Source of the DNA: Methylobacteriaceae bacterium
Lineage (GTDB): Bacteria; Pseudomonadota; Alphaproteobacteria; Rhizobiales; Beijerinckiaceae
NCBI GenBank assembly: GCA_019242655.1
Contig: JAFAVH010000352.1
Coordinates: 1 to 37,693, forward strand
DNA: 37,693 nt
Direction: 5' to 3'
Notes under the pieces: model-generated
Databases searched by the model: none
What the model was told of the DNA's origin: nothing
Seen by the model: the letters and a program-made list of their open reading frames with translations, nothing else
In this document: piece by piece, positions 16,693 through 23,562 of the stretch
Layout of the letters: every line of letters starts with the position of its first letter
Numbering within the stretch: the first letter of the stretch is position 1
Made by a program: the position numbers and the translations under genes

Positions 16693-18033
16693 ATGCCAAT
16701 CACCAGCCGATTTGTGGTCCGTTCTTCGATCGGACTGCTTGCCGTCGGATTCCTGACGCTCCTCGGCATTGTCGGCACGACCATTTGGCTGAACGAGCGC
16801 GCGCAATTCTATTTCAACGAAGCGATCACGGCGCGTGACGCCCGGGGCGCGGCGGTCGAGATGCGTGATGCGCTGCGAACCGCGGAGTCGAGCCAGCGCG
16901 GATACATTCTGACCGGAAACGAGATTTATCTCGCGCCCTACGATAGCGCGAGGGCTCAGGCTCAGCGGCACCTGGAGTCGCTCAACCGGTATTTTGCCAC
17001 AGATACGGAACGGCGCCCGATGCTTCGTCGGCTGACGACAATTGTCGCCGAGAAGACCGCCGAGATGGACCAATCGATTGCGCTCAAAAGCGACCAAAAG
17101 AACGAGGAGGCGTTGGCGCAGCTTCGCAGCAATCGCGGCAAGGCTCTGATGGATGAGGCCAACGTTTTTCTCTACGGATTGATCCTGTCCGCGGAAGAGC
17201 GGCTGACCGCCGGTGTCAACGAGCAGCGGGCCAATGCTGCGATGCTTCGATGGATTTCGATCATCGGCGCGTTCGTGATCGTTCTCGTCGTCGGCGGCGT
17301 AACGGTCACGGTCGTGCGATACGCACGCGAAATCGCGCAGGCACGCGATGAGGTGCGCTTGCTCAATATCAGCCTCGAGGAGCGGGTGAAGCAGCGTACG
17401 GCGGAACTCTCCCGCGCCCGCGACAGGGCGGAAGTCCTGCTTGCCGAGGTCAATCACCGCGTCGCCAACAGCCTCGCCCTCGTCGCATCGCTGGTCAAGC
17501 TGCAGTCGAACGCGGTCAAGGACGAAGCCGCGAAAAATGTGCTCGCGGAGACCGAGGGGCGCATCTACGCGGTTTCGCTCATCCACAAGCGGCTTTATTC
17601 TTCGGGCGACGTGCGCTTCGTTGCGCTCGATGAGTATCTGCCGAGCTTGCTGCAACATCTCGAGACATCGATGCGCGCCGAGGGTCATGGAGCGGCGCTG
17701 AGCTACGAGATCGAACCGCTGACACTGCGCACGGATGCCAGCATCAATCTCGGTGTTGTCGTCACCGAATGGGTCACCAACGCCTTCAAGTATGCCTATC
17801 CGGACCGCCCCGGCGAGGTGCGCGTCCGCCTGTCCGGCCAGCCCGACGGTCGCGCCGAGCTTGTTGTCGAGGATGACGGTGTTGGCCGAAGCGCCGACCC
17901 GGCAATCAAGGGCACGGGGCTTGGGACGCGGATCGTGAATGCGATGGCCAAGACCATGGCGGCGGAAATCCGCTATCTCGCGCGGCAACCTGGAACGGCA
18001 GCCCGCCTCGTGTTTTCATTGCCCTCGGACTGA
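16693..18033 (+). CDS. CHASE3-domain HisKA_2 histidine kinase
   Basis: This 446-residue sensor kinase has a membrane helix at about 10-33 and a periplasmic CHASE3-like helical sensor from about 35 to 185 that includes SSQRGYILTGNEIYL, typical of CHASE3. A second helix lies at about 187-208 and a coiled linker at 212-245. The HisKA_2 dimerisation segment LLAEVNHRVANSLALVASL has His255 as phospho-acceptor. The HATPase has its N-box at TEWVTNAFKYA (359-366), G1 at VEDDGVG (392-398) and G2 at GTGLGTRIV. HisKA_2 kinases are the type that often feed PhyR in the alphaproteobacterial general stress response. A ligand-binding protein gene follows 63 bases downstream. Confidence 0.88.
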   Translation: MPITSRFVVRSSIGLLAVGFLTLLGIVGTTIWLNERAQFYFNEAITARDARGAAVEMRDALRTAESSQRGYILTGNEIYLAPYDSARAQAQRHLESLNRYFATDTERRPMLRRLTTIVAEKTAEMDQSIALKSDQKNEEALAQLRSNRGKALMDEANVFLYGLILSAEERLTAGVNEQRANAAMLRWISIIGAFVIVLVVGGVTVTVVRYAREIAQARDEVRLLNISLEERVKQRTAELSRARDRAEVLLAEVNHRVANSLALVASLVKLQSNAVKDEAAKNVLAETEGRIYAVSLIHKRLYSSGDVRFVALDEYLPSLLQHLETSMRAEGHGAALSYEIEPLTLRTDASINLGVVVTEWVTNAFKYAYPDRPGEVRVRLSGQPDGRAELVVEDDGVGRSADPAIKGTGLGTRIVNAMAKTMAAEIRYLARQPGTAARLVFSLPSD

Positions 18034-18096
18034 CAAGGCGGGATCAACCAGCTGAGACGAGAAGAGCGCACCAAGGCCAGTCGAACCAGAGCAGGC

Positions 18097-19215
18097 ATGG
18101 CTGCTCTGCTGCTGGCCGCCTGCCTCTCCGTTGCGCCGACCATTGCGAGCGTCGCTGAAGACGGACCGCCCGGCATCGTCGCGCCGAAAATATTGCCGCC
18201 GTTCGATGAAGCTGCTGCAACGTGTGCCGCTCCGCCAGGCCTGCGGAAAGTGTTGGCATTCGCGCAAGACAATGAGCGCGAATTCATGCAGGGCGTCGGG
18301 CGCGGATTGGCGGCGGCGGCGCGAGACCGCGGACTTGCCTACGAAGTATCGCTCGCCGCAAACGATCCGCGGAAGATGATCGAGCAGGTGCAAGCGATGC
18401 TCACTGCGAAAACGGGCGCGGTCGTTGCCGCACCTGTCGATCCGCCCTCGCTCAGCCGCAGCCTGCAGCAATTGATCTGGGCAGGCGCCTTTGTCGGCAC
18501 GGTGGTGCCGCCGCCCGCCATCACGCTGTTGAACGCGCCGCAATATCTGACCGGAAAAGCGCTTGGCGATGCGGCGGCGACCTACATTCGCACGCACCTC
18601 AAAGGCAAAGCCAAGGTCGTGCTGCTGACGCACGACAGTCTGCAGTTCCTCGCCCCGCGCTTCGTCGCCATGCGCGATTCCCTGAGGGACATGTCCGGCG
18701 TCACGATCGTCGCCGACATTTCGCCGGCGATGGTGAACAAGGCGGGCGGCCTTGCCATGATGCGCACGATCCTCCTCGCGCAGCCGAACGTCGATGTCGT
18801 GCTCGGCGCCGATACGGTGGTGCTCGGCGCACTCGCGGCGCTGCGCGAGGCGGGCAAGGCGCGCGACGATCAGTTCCTCGGCGGCATTGACGGAGAGCCC
18901 GAAGCCGTCGAGGAAATAAAAAAGCATGGCCCCTACAAGGCCAGTATCAGCCTAGCCTCGCCGGTGTTCGGCTATGCGCTCGGCCAGAACGGCGCCGATT
19001 GGCTTGACGGAAAAAGCGTTCCGCAGGCGATGGATATTCTACCGAAAGCGCTGACGGCCGAGAACATCGCTCAGTACGAAGCCGATCTCGCCGATCCCGC
19101 AGCTGTTTATCGCGATCCGGCACGCCGCGCTTCTTATCTCAAGATGTATGGCAACATCTGCTTCGATACGCGCGACAATTACCTGAATTTTCCGTGGTCG
19201 TCGGAGCGGAAGTGA
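18097..19215 (+). CDS. Sugar-type periplasmic binding protein (Peripla_BP_4-like), possible lipoprotein
   Basis: This 372-residue protein resembles the ribose/galactose class of solute-binding proteins: an FAQDNEREFMQGVGRGLAAAARDRG lead helix, VVAAPVDPPSLSRSLQQLIWAG, a hinge region around VVLLTHDSLQFLAPRF, and LGGIDGEPEAVEEIKKHG near 265. The N-terminus contains LLAAC, a plausible lipobox, but as read from ATG 18097 there are no positive residues before the hydrophobic core. The frame is open back to 18034 just after the kinase stop, and a CTG at 18052 would add the basic lead LRREERTKASR. No ABC permease or ATPase adjoins it, so a sensory role with the upstream kinase is more likely than transport. 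Confidence 0.75.
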   Translation: MAALLLAACLSVAPTIASVAEDGPPGIVAPKILPPFDEAAATCAAPPGLRKVLAFAQDNEREFMQGVGRGLAAAARDRGLAYEVSLAANDPRKMIEQVQAMLTAKTGAVVAAPVDPPSLSRSLQQLIWAGAFVGTVVPPPAITLLNAPQYLTGKALGDAAATYIRTHLKGKAKVVLLTHDSLQFLAPRFVAMRDSLRDMSGVTIVADISPAMVNKAGGLAMMRTILLAQPNVDVVLGADTVVLGALAALREAGKARDDQFLGGIDGEPEAVEEIKKHGPYKASISLASPVFGYALGQNGADWLDGKSVPQAMDILPKALTAENIAQYEADLADPAAVYRDPARRASYLKMYGNICFDTRDNYLNFPWSSERK

Positions 19216-19351
19216 CGCGTTCAACCGTACGGGATCGGCCAAAACGCGTGCCTGCAGGCGCCAAAGCTTGGCTCACGCATTCGCCGACTCGAATGTGCCT
19301 TATTGATCGGATAGTCCTCGGCGAGTGGCATAGGCACCCTCGAGGAACGGC

Positions 19352-19675
19352 ATGAAAGCTCTCACGGCGCTAATGATAGTCGCCGCCACATCGTCAGTGG
19401 CGGTCGCGCAGACACCGTCCCCCGAAGTCGATGCTTGCAAGGCGAGCGGATTGATCGCCTTGAAGCAAAGGTCCTCCGATGTAAAAAACGTGGAAATCGA
19501 TCTCGACAGCGCAACGATCATCAAGGCCGACACGAAGATCGAAAGCACCCCGGTCAAAACCGTGATATTGGGTGAGGCCTACATAGAGCGGAAGAAGGGA
19601 GATAAGCCGCAGACCTTTGTCTGTATCCTCGGAGAAAAGGGAAAGGTTCTGCTGACACTCTTCTCCAATCAATGA
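19352..19675 (+). CDS. Small exported protein of unknown function
   Basis: This 107-residue protein has a clear signal peptide (MKALTALMIVAATSSVAVAQ, likely cut after AVA near residue 19) and a short mature domain ending in YIERKKGDKPQTFVCILGEK, with two cysteines (near residues 29 and 91) that could pair in the periplasm. GAGGAA precedes the ATG at good distance. Similar small proteins are frequent in Bradyrhizobium relatives without known function. It converges on the response-regulator gene with only five bases between stops. Confidence 0.7.
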   Translation: MKALTALMIVAATSSVAVAQTPSPEVDACKASGLIALKQRSSDVKNVEIDLDSATIIKADTKIESTPVKTVILGEAYIERKKGDKPQTFVCILGEKGKVLLTLFSNQ

Positions 19676-19680
19676 TCGAA

Positions 19681-20055
19681 TCACGCGCTGTGTAGCCGCG
19701 AGGCGATAAACCGCTTCACTTCGTCCGGCCGCCAGGGCTTTGCCACGAACTTGGCTTTGCCGGGAAGCGCGGACACGGGAGGCGGCGCTCCCCCTGACGT
19801 GACCAGAATTCCGATCCATGGCCAACGACGGCTGACAATGCGTGCGAGTTCGGCACCGTCCGTTTCGCTCGCCATCATCAGATCGGTGAAAATCACCGCG
19901 ACGTGTTCCGCGTGGTCCTGAAGCGCTCTCAGAGCTTCATTGCGGCTGGTCGCGACTTCGCAGGTGCAACCAAGCTCTTCCTCGATCAGTATAATTGCGA
20001 CAGCGCGCACGAGCGGCTCGTCTTCGACAATGAGCACGTTATTGCGCCTTTGCAT
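19681..20055 (-). CDS. Single-domain response regulator (CheY-like receiver)
   Basis: This 124-residue protein is a lone receiver domain. The acidic pocket is EDE (residues 11-13), the phospho-acceptor is Asp58 in VIFTDLMM, the switch Thr/Ser is in LVTSGG (about 85-89), and the invariant Lys106 is in FVAKPW. No output domain is present, so it must act by protein interaction or as a phosphate sink. It lies 24 bases downstream of the NepR-like gene on the same strand and probably shares its transcript. Stand-alone receivers modulate general-stress kinases in several Alphaproteobacteria, which fits the HisKA_2 kinase nearby; this link is inference. Confidence 0.88.
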   Translation of the reverse strand: MQRRNNVLIVEDEPLVRAVAIILIEEELGCTCEVATSRNEALRALQDHAEHVAVIFTDLMMASETDGAELARIVSRRWPWIGILVTSGGAPPPVSALPGKAKFVAKPWRPDEVKRFIASRLHSA

Positions 20056-20079
20056 GCTAAGGCCAGCAAATCGATTCAG

Positions 20080-20268
20080 TCAGCCGCGTTTTTCCTGCCG
20101 GAATTCACGCAGCAGCGTCGAAAGCCTTTCCGACGGATAATCCTGCGGTTCATAGATAGCTCTCAGACCAGCCTTGATGCCGTCTGTCGGCTTTGCGTGA
20201 TGCACCTCGCCTTTCATGGCGGGTCCCCGGGATAGGGCGTCGACTGGACGGCGGCGGCGCTGGATCAT
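20080..20268 (-). CDS. NepR-like small protein (candidate anti-sigma factor)
   Basis: This 62-residue reading begins MIQRRRR and ends LLREFRQEKRG. Residues 29-56 read DGIKAGLRAIYE, then YPSERLSTLLREF. They resemble the two NepR helices (G-x-GLR-x-x-Y, then P-x-x-L-x-x-LL), with a linker about two residues shorter. NepR proteins hold EcfG sigma factors inactive until phosphorylated PhyR removes them. The frame is open upstream for another 117 codons, but the ATG at 20268 fits best: an EcfG-like promoter ends about 30 bases before it and a GAG element sits at ribosome-binding distance. No EcfG or PhyR gene is in the window. The family call rests on eye alignment only. Confidence 0.5.
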   Translation of the reverse strand: MIQRRRRPVDALSRGPAMKGEVHHAKPTDGIKAGLRAIYEPQDYPSERLSTLLREFRQEKRG

Positions 20269-20299
20269 GGCAATCTCGTTCAAATTCTGCGCGGTGTAA

Positions 20300-20325
20300 A
20301 ACTGCCTGCCCGGAGGGAACGTTCC
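20300..20325 (-). promoter_or_regulatory. EcfG (general stress sigma)-type promoter
   Basis: Read on the minus strand, GGAAC (20325-20321) is followed after 18 bases by GTT (20302-20300), that is GGAAC-N19-TT. Known alphaproteobacterial EcfG/RpoE2 promoters follow GGAAC-N18/19-TT. The predicted transcript start near 20292 leaves a leader of about 25 bases before ATG 20268. The -35 is half of a perfect 12-base palindrome, GGGAACGTTCCC, at 20315-20326. Confidence 0.55.
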
Positions 20326-20359
20326 CACGGCCAAGCTACGCTGGACTTCTAAATTCCGT

Positions 20360-20387
20360 TTGTTCTGCACCCGTGTTGATTGATAAT
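20360..20387 (+). promoter_or_regulatory. Possible sigma-70-type promoter of the cupin gene
   Basis: TTGTTC at 20360-20365, a 16-base spacer and GATAAT at 20382-20387 lie about 40 bases before the cupin start. The match is moderate and the spacer slightly short. Confidence 0.3.
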
Positions 20388-20428
20388 GGCGGCTCGCTTT
20401 CGCTTTCACAAGCAAGAGATCAGCCACC

Positions 20429-20932
20429 ATGCCAACGCCAATAGCGCTCACGCGAGCGATGGGAATCGAACCGCAATTTGCCGCTGCAGGCTTGGCTGGA
20501 TTTGTCGCGCTTGCTGTGTCTTTGTTCGCTGCAGAGACTTGGCATCGCGATGCGCTCGGCGACCTCTTGAAAGCGCCGATCTGCATGGCCAACCAAAGCG
20601 CCGCTGACGCGCGCGTCACGCCGCTCGGCTCCTATGCACTGCCGAACGTTCCCGGCAAGCGGGTGACGATCGTGCGCGTTGAATATGGGCCGGGCGGCTT
20701 CACACCACCTCATCGTCATTCGGGCTCGGTCACTGCAACGATCACCAAGGGCGTCATCCGCTCGCAGCTCGACGGCGGCCCCGTGCAGGATTTCAAGCCT
20801 GGCGAGACGTTCTTCGAGCCGCCGGGCAGCATCCATCGCGTGTCGGCGAATGCCAGCACTACAGAGCCTGCGGAGCTGCTGGCCGTGTTCGTTGCCGACG
20901 AGGGCGCACCACTCACAATCTTGTTGGAGTGA
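20429..20932 (+). CDS. Exported or anchored cupin-domain protein
   Basis: This 167-residue protein has an N-terminal hydrophobic segment (about 17-34, GLAGFVALAVSLFAA) acting as signal or anchor, followed by one cupin barrel. Cupin motif 1 reads PPHRHSGSVTATITKG; it keeps the two His but has no Glu at the usual third ligand position. Motif 2 reads GETFFEPPGSIHRVSAN with its His intact. The protein may bind a metal through three His and could be an isomerase, a dioxygenase-like enzyme or a sensor; no specific function can be given. It is divergent from the NepR-like operon and converges on the SDR gene. Confidence 0.75.
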   Translation: MPTPIALTRAMGIEPQFAAAGLAGFVALAVSLFAAETWHRDALGDLLKAPICMANQSAADARVTPLGSYALPNVPGKRVTIVRVEYGPGGFTPPHRHSGSVTATITKGVIRSQLDGGPVQDFKPGETFFEPPGSIHRVSANASTTEPAELLAVFVADEGAPLTILLE

Positions 20933-20944
20933 GAGACGCGCCGA

Positions 20945-21835
20945 CTATCGCTCACCCCGTTTGGATCCAGCGGGCGTAAAAGCGGAGAGCGGGGTCGGAT
21001 CTCGGCTCGGTGCCGGCGGTATCCGCCCATCGACGTCGGTAAAGCCGTATTCGACGGCTAGCTCGGAGACGAGAAGCGTCTGCCCGGACTTTGCGAGCAC
21101 GTGCGGGTCCATGGCGAGCGCCGCCACCGCCCGGCCGGTGAACAATGGCGTCTCGCCTCGTTCTTGTATCATCTTCGCGAGCGCGGGCGGCACCCGGTCC
21201 GGCTGTGCGGCAAGCTTTTCGCTCTTGATGAATCCGGGCCAAAGCGAGACGGACGCGATGCCGAACGGCTTCAATTCGTGCGCCATGTCGCGCGCCAAGC
21301 GGTCCACGCCGGCCTTCTGCACGCCAAAGGCGACGTTGAATGTGTAGCGGACCCCGCCTCCGGACGACGTGTTGACGATGAGGCCGCGGCCCTGGTCGAT
21401 CATCAGCGGCACAGCGTGCTGCGATGCGATGAAATGGGAGCGAAGACCGACGCTGTGCAGCATGTCCCATACTGAAGACGGCATTTGCCAGAAAGGCGTG
21501 TTGACCGGCATGACCTGCGGTGCGGCGAACACGTTATTAACGAGGACGTCGAGCCTGTCGAAATCGGCCTCGATCTTGGCGAAGAGCTGTTTGATTTCCT
21601 CGTCGTTGCCGTGATCGCATTCGACTCCCATCCCGCGCCCGCCGGCAGCAGAAATCTCCTCTATCGTCTCCTCAAGCGATCCCGGCCAAATCGAATCTCC
21701 GCTTTTCCGCGTTCGCGCGGTGACAATGATTGTCGCGCCCTTTTCAGCTAGTCCGAGCGCGACACCCTTGCCAACGCCGCGGCTGCCGCCGGTGACGAGC
21801 GCCACGCAATCCCGCAATGACGTTGCAGAGATCAT
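20945..21835 (-). CDS. DHRS1-like short-chain dehydrogenase/reductase with Phe at the catalytic Tyr position
   Basis: This 296-residue SDR has TGGSRGVG at 15-22 (cofactor site), NNVFAAP from Asn100 in place of NNAG, and the likely catalytic Ser157 in NTSSGG. The segment YTFNVAFGVQKAG aligns with the animal DHRS1 segment containing YGVGK, where Tyr and Lys are catalytic; here the Tyr position is Phe170, while Lys174 is kept. The later SLWPGFIKSEKL and YGFTDVDGR also match the DHRS1 group. The start at 21835 follows a GA-rich ribosome binding site (GAGGGAGGGGAGG); a frame extending to 21937 runs through the operator. It is divergent from the Rieske oxygenase and probably co-regulated with it. 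Confidence 0.85.
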   Translation of the reverse strand: MISATSLRDCVALVTGGSRGVGKGVALGLAEKGATIIVTARTRKSGDSIWPGSLEETIEEISAAGGRGMGVECDHGNDEEIKQLFAKIEADFDRLDVLVNNVFAAPQVMPVNTPFWQMPSSVWDMLHSVGLRSHFIASQHAVPLMIDQGRGLIVNTSSGGGVRYTFNVAFGVQKAGVDRLARDMAHELKPFGIASVSLWPGFIKSEKLAAQPDRVPPALAKMIQERGETPLFTGRAVAALAMDPHVLAKSGQTLLVSELAVEYGFTDVDGRIPPAPSRDPTPLSAFTPAGSKRGER

Positions 21836-21892
21836 CCTCCCCTCCCTCGTCGACCTTTCAAGACAAACGTCAAGCTGATCCGCACGCAAATT

Positions 21893-21910
21893 TATCTTGC
21901 TAGGAAGATA
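21893..21910. promoter_or_regulatory. Inverted-repeat operator between SDR and Rieske oxygenase genes (candidate MarR site)
   Basis: TATCTT (21893-21898) and AAGATA (21905-21910) are perfect inverted arms around GCTAGG. The segment CTTGCTAGGAAGATA at 21896-21910 matches 13 of 15 bases with a site at 25593-25607 before the binding-protein gene. It lies midway in the 122-base divergent gap, suited to control both directions. The regulator is probably the MarR protein encoded at 24803-25444. Confidence 0.6.
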
Positions 21911-21957
21911 TATGCGGTGTATCGATCCGAGGGTCAACCAAGGATGGGGGTGGTGCG

Positions 21958-23181
21958 ATGGTCACAAAGGCAGAGAACGAACTTCTGTCCCGCGTAACCG
22001 GCGACGCTCCGATGGGCAAAATGTTGCGCCAGCATTACTGGTTGCCTGCCGTCCTGTCCGTGCGCGTCAAATATGGACAAGCGCCGACGAAGGTGCGGCT
22101 GTTTGGCGAGAACTTTATCGCCTTCCGCGGCGAGGACGGGAAGGTCGGCTTCATGGAGGAAGCCTGCCCGCATCGTGGAGCGTCACTTGCTTTGGGCCGC
22201 GTCGAAGGTTGCGCGGTTCAATGCTTGTTTCATGGATGGAAGATTTCATCCGACGGGCACGTCGTCGATGTTCCAAACGAGCCGAACCGGCCGGCGGAAT
22301 TTGCGAAGACCGTCAAGGTACGCGCCTACCCTTCCCGCGAAGGCGCCGGCATCATCTGGGTCTGGCTCGGAGAGGGAGAGGCGCCGCCGTGCCCCGACTT
22401 CGAATGGATGGATTTGCCGCCGGAGCAGGTTTACTCTGCCGGCATCGAACTGAACGCCAATTGGCTGCAAGGCGTGGAAGCGACGATCGATTCGTCGCAT
22501 GTCGCGCTGCTTCACACGAGCTGGACGACAACATCCGCCACCGATTTCGGGGCGACGCGCGAGAACACGGCCGTAAACTACGAGTTCGAGAAGAAGCCCT
22601 ACGGTTTTCGCGCGGCGGCGCTACGTGCGGCGCCCGACGGCTCCTGTGTGGCGCGCGTCACCGAGTTCGTCATGCCGTACTATGGCTTGATCCCGCCGAT
22701 CTTCACCGGTCCGAAACAGGATCGCATCGCCATCATCGCCGTGCCGATCGACGACGAGAACCTTATCCAGTGGTACATCTACTACAATCCGGAGAAGCCG
22801 GTTGACTCGATGAAGCGAACGCAGCGCGCCAATCAATGGCCGATGGCCGGCGGACTGCCAGGCGATCGGTCGAATAATTGGGGCCAGAACCGCGACGTGA
22901 TGGGCGCCGGCAACAATTCCGGCTTCTTCGAAATCGTCATCGAGGATTTCGTCGTCATGGTCAGCATGGGTCCGATCGTCGACCGAAGCAAAGAGTACCT
23001 TTGCTCGAGCGATCAGGCCATCATCCGCGTGCGGCGGATGCTCTTGGAAGAGGTGAAGGCGTTCATGGCGGGCAAGGCGCCAAAAAGCGCGCAAACGCCT
23101 GCGATGTCTTACCAGGGCGTGCGCGCCGTTGGCGGCCGGTTGCCGTCGACCTCAGACGATTGGCGACAGATCGCGGCTTAG
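21958..23181 (+). CDS. Rieske aromatic-ring-hydroxylating oxygenase, large subunit (phthalate 4,5-dioxygenase-like)
   Basis: This 407-residue oxygenase would insert oxygen into an aromatic or related substrate using electrons from the Rieske ferredoxin. The Rieske cluster ligands are C70-P-H72 and C89-x2-H92. The mononuclear iron site follows in NWLQGVEATIDSSHVALLH, with Asp178, His181 and His186. The opening AENELLSRVTGDAPMGKMLR is typical of phthalate- and vanillate-type single-subunit (alpha-only) oxygenases, and no beta-subunit gene is present. GGGGGTGG precedes the ATG at 21958. Substrates of this group include phthalates, vanillate, phenoxybenzoates and other aromatic acids; which one applies is unknown. 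Confidence 0.9.
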   Translation: MVTKAENELLSRVTGDAPMGKMLRQHYWLPAVLSVRVKYGQAPTKVRLFGENFIAFRGEDGKVGFMEEACPHRGASLALGRVEGCAVQCLFHGWKISSDGHVVDVPNEPNRPAEFAKTVKVRAYPSREGAGIIWVWLGEGEAPPCPDFEWMDLPPEQVYSAGIELNANWLQGVEATIDSSHVALLHTSWTTTSATDFGATRENTAVNYEFEKKPYGFRAAALRAAPDGSCVARVTEFVMPYYGLIPPIFTGPKQDRIAIIAVPIDDENLIQWYIYYNPEKPVDSMKRTQRANQWPMAGGLPGDRSNNWGQNRDVMGAGNNSGFFEIVIEDFVVMVSMGPIVDRSKEYLCSSDQAIIRVRRMLLEEVKAFMAGKAPKSAQTPAMSYQGVRAVGGRLPSTSDDWRQIAA

Positions 23182-23238
23182 CGAAACAGTCGCGCAAGAG
23201 CTCTGCCGTTCTCGCACGGCGCCGGGAGTAAAGGCACC

Positions 23239-23562
23239 ATGCCAGATTGGACGCACGTTTGCGCCGCTTCGAAAGTAGAGGAAGGCGAACCGTTCGGCGT
23301 CAAGCTGACGGAGGAGCTTCGCATCGCCGTATACCGTGTCGATGACGCGATCTACGCCACGAACGATGTCTGTCCGCATGCCTTCGCTCTTTTGTCGACG
23401 GGCTTTCTGGATGGTCATCAGATCGAATGCCCGCTTCATGGAGCAATATTCGATGTGAGGACGGGCAAGTGCCATGTTGCCACCTACGACGATGTCCGCG
23501 CCTACAAAGCCGAGGTCCGCGACGGTGACGTCTTCGTCGACCTGGACTCAACGTCGTCTTGA
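23239..23562 (+). CDS. Rieske [2Fe-2S] ferredoxin
   Basis: This 107-residue electron carrier has cluster ligands C45-P-H47 and C64-x2-H67 in NDVCPHAFALLS and ECPLHGAIFD. It resembles the ferredoxins of multicomponent dioxygenases (BphF/NdoA/HcaC type). It would pass electrons from the reductase encoded next to the oxygenase encoded before. Its stop overlaps the TTG start of the reductase by four bases (TTGA), so the two are translationally coupled. Confidence 0.92.
   Translation: MPDWTHVCAASKVEEGEPFGVKLTEELRIAVYRVDDAIYATNDVCPHAFALLSTGFLDGHQIECPLHGAIFDVRTGKCHVATYDDVRAYKAEVRDGDVFVDLDSTSS

Noticed and set aside
16636-17988. 450-codon minus-strand open frame
   Set aside because: It is antisense to the histidine kinase, whose domains are all visible. 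No ribosome site or family signature.
20269-20619. N-terminal extension of the NepR-like frame up to 20619
   Set aside because: The extension overlaps the divergent cupin gene and the EcfG-like promoter and has no coherent protein features. The ATG at 20268 fits the promoter better.
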